Part shown: in pieces, positions 8,601-9,319 of the stretch | Numbering within the stretch: the first letter of the stretch is position 1 | Layout: every line of letters begins with the position of its first letter | Source: Comamonadaceae bacterium | GTDB lineage: Bacteria; Pseudomonadota; Gammaproteobacteria; Burkholderiales; Burkholderiaceae_C | Assembly (NCBI GenBank): GCA_947458305.1 | Contig: CANGZO010000085.1 | Span: 1 to 9,319 of the forward strand | Length of the DNA stretch: 9,319 nt | Reading direction: 5' to 3' | The notes under the pieces: generated by a model | The model's input: the letters and a program-made list of their open reading frames with translations, nothing else | What the model was told of the DNA's origin: nothing | Databases searched by the model: none | Made by a program: the position numbers and the translations under genes

Positions 8601-8618
8601 TACATGAAAATTCATATA
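8601..8618. promoter_or_regulatory. Palindrome TA-n-ATGAA-AA-TTCAT-n-TA, candidate MarR operator
   Basis: ATGAA (8604-8608) and TTCAT (8611-8615) are perfect 5-bp inverted arms around AA, and the outer TA pairs (8601-8602, 8617-8618) extend the symmetry to 18 bp with one mismatched pair. It lies in the 121-nt gap between the divergent MarR and NicX-like genes, overlaps the predicted -10 box of the MarR promoter, and has the size expected for a MarR dimer site. The binding protein is inferred from position. Confidence 0.5.
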
Positions 8619-8640
8619 AACTGTTTTTAAAGGCCGTCAA
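8613..8640 (-). promoter_or_regulatory. Predicted promoter of the minus-strand MarR gene
   Basis: Reading the minus strand, TTGACG (8640-8635) is followed after 16 nt by TATATG (8618-8613), a reasonable sigma70 pair. Its -10 box overlaps the right half of the palindrome, which would fit autorepression. The start site would lie near 8606, giving a leader of about 53 nt. I could not assign an equally clear promoter to the opposite NicX-like gene, although TATAAA at 8615-8620 may serve as its -10 box. Confidence 0.45.
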
Positions 8641-8662
8641 CAGGTCGCGTTGAGTGGCATAT

Positions 8663-8668
8663 AAGGAG
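8663..8668 (+). promoter_or_regulatory. Ribosome binding site of the NicX-like gene
   Basis: AAGGAG is 6 nt before the ATG at 8675, a near-ideal Shine-Dalgarno sequence that fixes the start of this gene. Confidence 0.75.
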
Positions 8669-8674
8669 ACCAGC

Positions 8675-9319
8675 ATGTTGGTAGAAAAGATCGAACACAA
8701 GTGGCTCGCGGCATTCACCCGCACCTTCACGCTGTGCAAAGTGCAGCCGGGTGAAGTGGTGGCCATCCTGGCCGAAACGCAGTCGCGCCGTGTGAACGTC
8801 GAGTTGGCCCGTTTGGCATTGGAAGGCTTGGGGGCCAAGGTGTTTGAAGTGACGCTGACCACGCCTGCGCTCACAGCCCCCGCACCCGTGCGCTCGACAG
8901 GCGCCAGCGACGCCATCGGACAACTCGGCCCTGTGGTGGCTGCACTGGCCCGTGCCGACATGGTGGTGGACTGCACCGTCGAAGGCCTGTTGCACGCGCC
9001 TGAGTTGCCCACCATCATGAAAGGCGTGGACGGCCACATGCCGCGTCTGCTCATGGTGTCCAACGAGCACCCTGAAATCTTGGAGCGCACCGTGCCCGAT
9101 CCGGCGCTCGAAGGCGTGGTGCGTGCCGCCATGAAGAAGCTGCGTGCCGCGCAGCAGATGCACGTCACGTCTGCCGCAGGCACCGACCTGCGTGTGAACC
9201 TGAAACATGGCGACAAACAAGCGGTGGTGGGCGGTGTGTGGGGCTTTTGCCCCAAGCCGGGCATGGTGTCGCACTGGCCTGCCGGGCTGGCGCTGGCTTT
9301 CCCGGCCGCCGGCAGTGTC
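8675..9319 (+). CDS. 2,5-dihydroxypyridine 5,6-dioxygenase-like (NicX / 'peptidase M29' family) protein, partial
   Basis: An open frame of 215 codons runs from ATG 8675 to the window end without a stop. It resembles the N-terminal two thirds of NicX of Pseudomonas putida (about 350 residues) by remembered sequence: ADMVVDCTVEGLLHAPELP near the middle and SHWPAGLALAFP near the end have clear counterparts there. NicX is an Fe(II) ring-cleaving dioxygenase acting on 2,5-dihydroxypyridine in nicotinate breakdown. Relatives are often annotated as leucyl aminopeptidase or M29 peptidase. The metal-binding His and Asp residues of NicX lie beyond the cut, so catalytic competence cannot be judged. The gene is divergent from a MarR gene and separate from the aryl-CoA operon. 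A link to pyridine degradation is inferred from family only. Confidence 0.75.
   Translation, partial: MLVEKIEHKWLAAFTRTFTLCKVQPGEVVAILAETQSRRVNVELARLALEGLGAKVFEVTLTTPALTAPAPVRSTGASDAIGQLGPVVAALARADMVVDCTVEGLLHAPELPTIMKGVDGHMPRLLMVSNEHPEILERTVPDPALEGVVRAAMKKLRAAQQMHVTSAAGTDLRVNLKHGDKQAVVGGVWGFCPKPGMVSHWPAGLALAFPAAGSV

Overview
The window looks like a chromosomal piece of a betaproteobacterium, most probably Burkholderiales/Comamonadaceae. This rests on the 5S rRNA, the fairly high G+C coding sequence, and the types and order of the genes. It is an inference from sequence character, not a database match.

Layout. (1) Bases 1-183 are the end of an rRNA operon: the last bases of the 23S-5S spacer, a complete 5S rRNA, and a strong hairpin terminator. 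(2) Bases 184-347 are an intergenic promoter region. It holds a sigma70-like promoter (TTGACA, 17-nt spacer, AATACT) and, just downstream, a perfect 6-bp inverted repeat that is a candidate operator. (3) Bases 348-8112 are seven tightly packed co-directional genes, with gaps of about 14 nt or less or 4-nt overlaps: a fused flavin monooxygenase/ene-reductase, an SDR dehydrogenase, a MarR regulator, a crotonase-family protein, an acyl-CoA dehydrogenase, an aryl-CoA ligase, and a RidA-family protein. (4) Bases 8119-8553 are a second MarR gene on the minus strand, converging on the operon. (5) From 8675, divergent from that MarR gene, runs a gene for a 2,5-dihydroxypyridine 5,6-dioxygenase-like (NicX/'M29') protein, cut off by the window end. 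A near-palindrome lies between the two divergent genes.

How the genes fit together. The ligase would make an aryl-CoA thioester from an ortho-substituted benzoate. The two-domain flavoprotein would hydroxylate and then hydrogenate the ring. The SDR, crotonase and acyl-CoA dehydrogenase would carry the non-aromatic acyl-CoA through beta-oxidation-like steps. This is the layout of the CoA-dependent aerobic 2-aminobenzoate (anthranilate) route known from Azoarcus/Aromatoleum evansii. Salicylate via salicylyl-CoA is the main alternative substrate. The embedded MarR is the likely local regulator.

The most interesting points are a RidA protein without the usual active-site arginine in a pathway that should generate an enamine, a crotonase without either standard catalytic glutamate but with an aspartate at another known catalytic position, and two candidate MarR operators. 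I see no mobile element, CRISPR array or tRNA gene.
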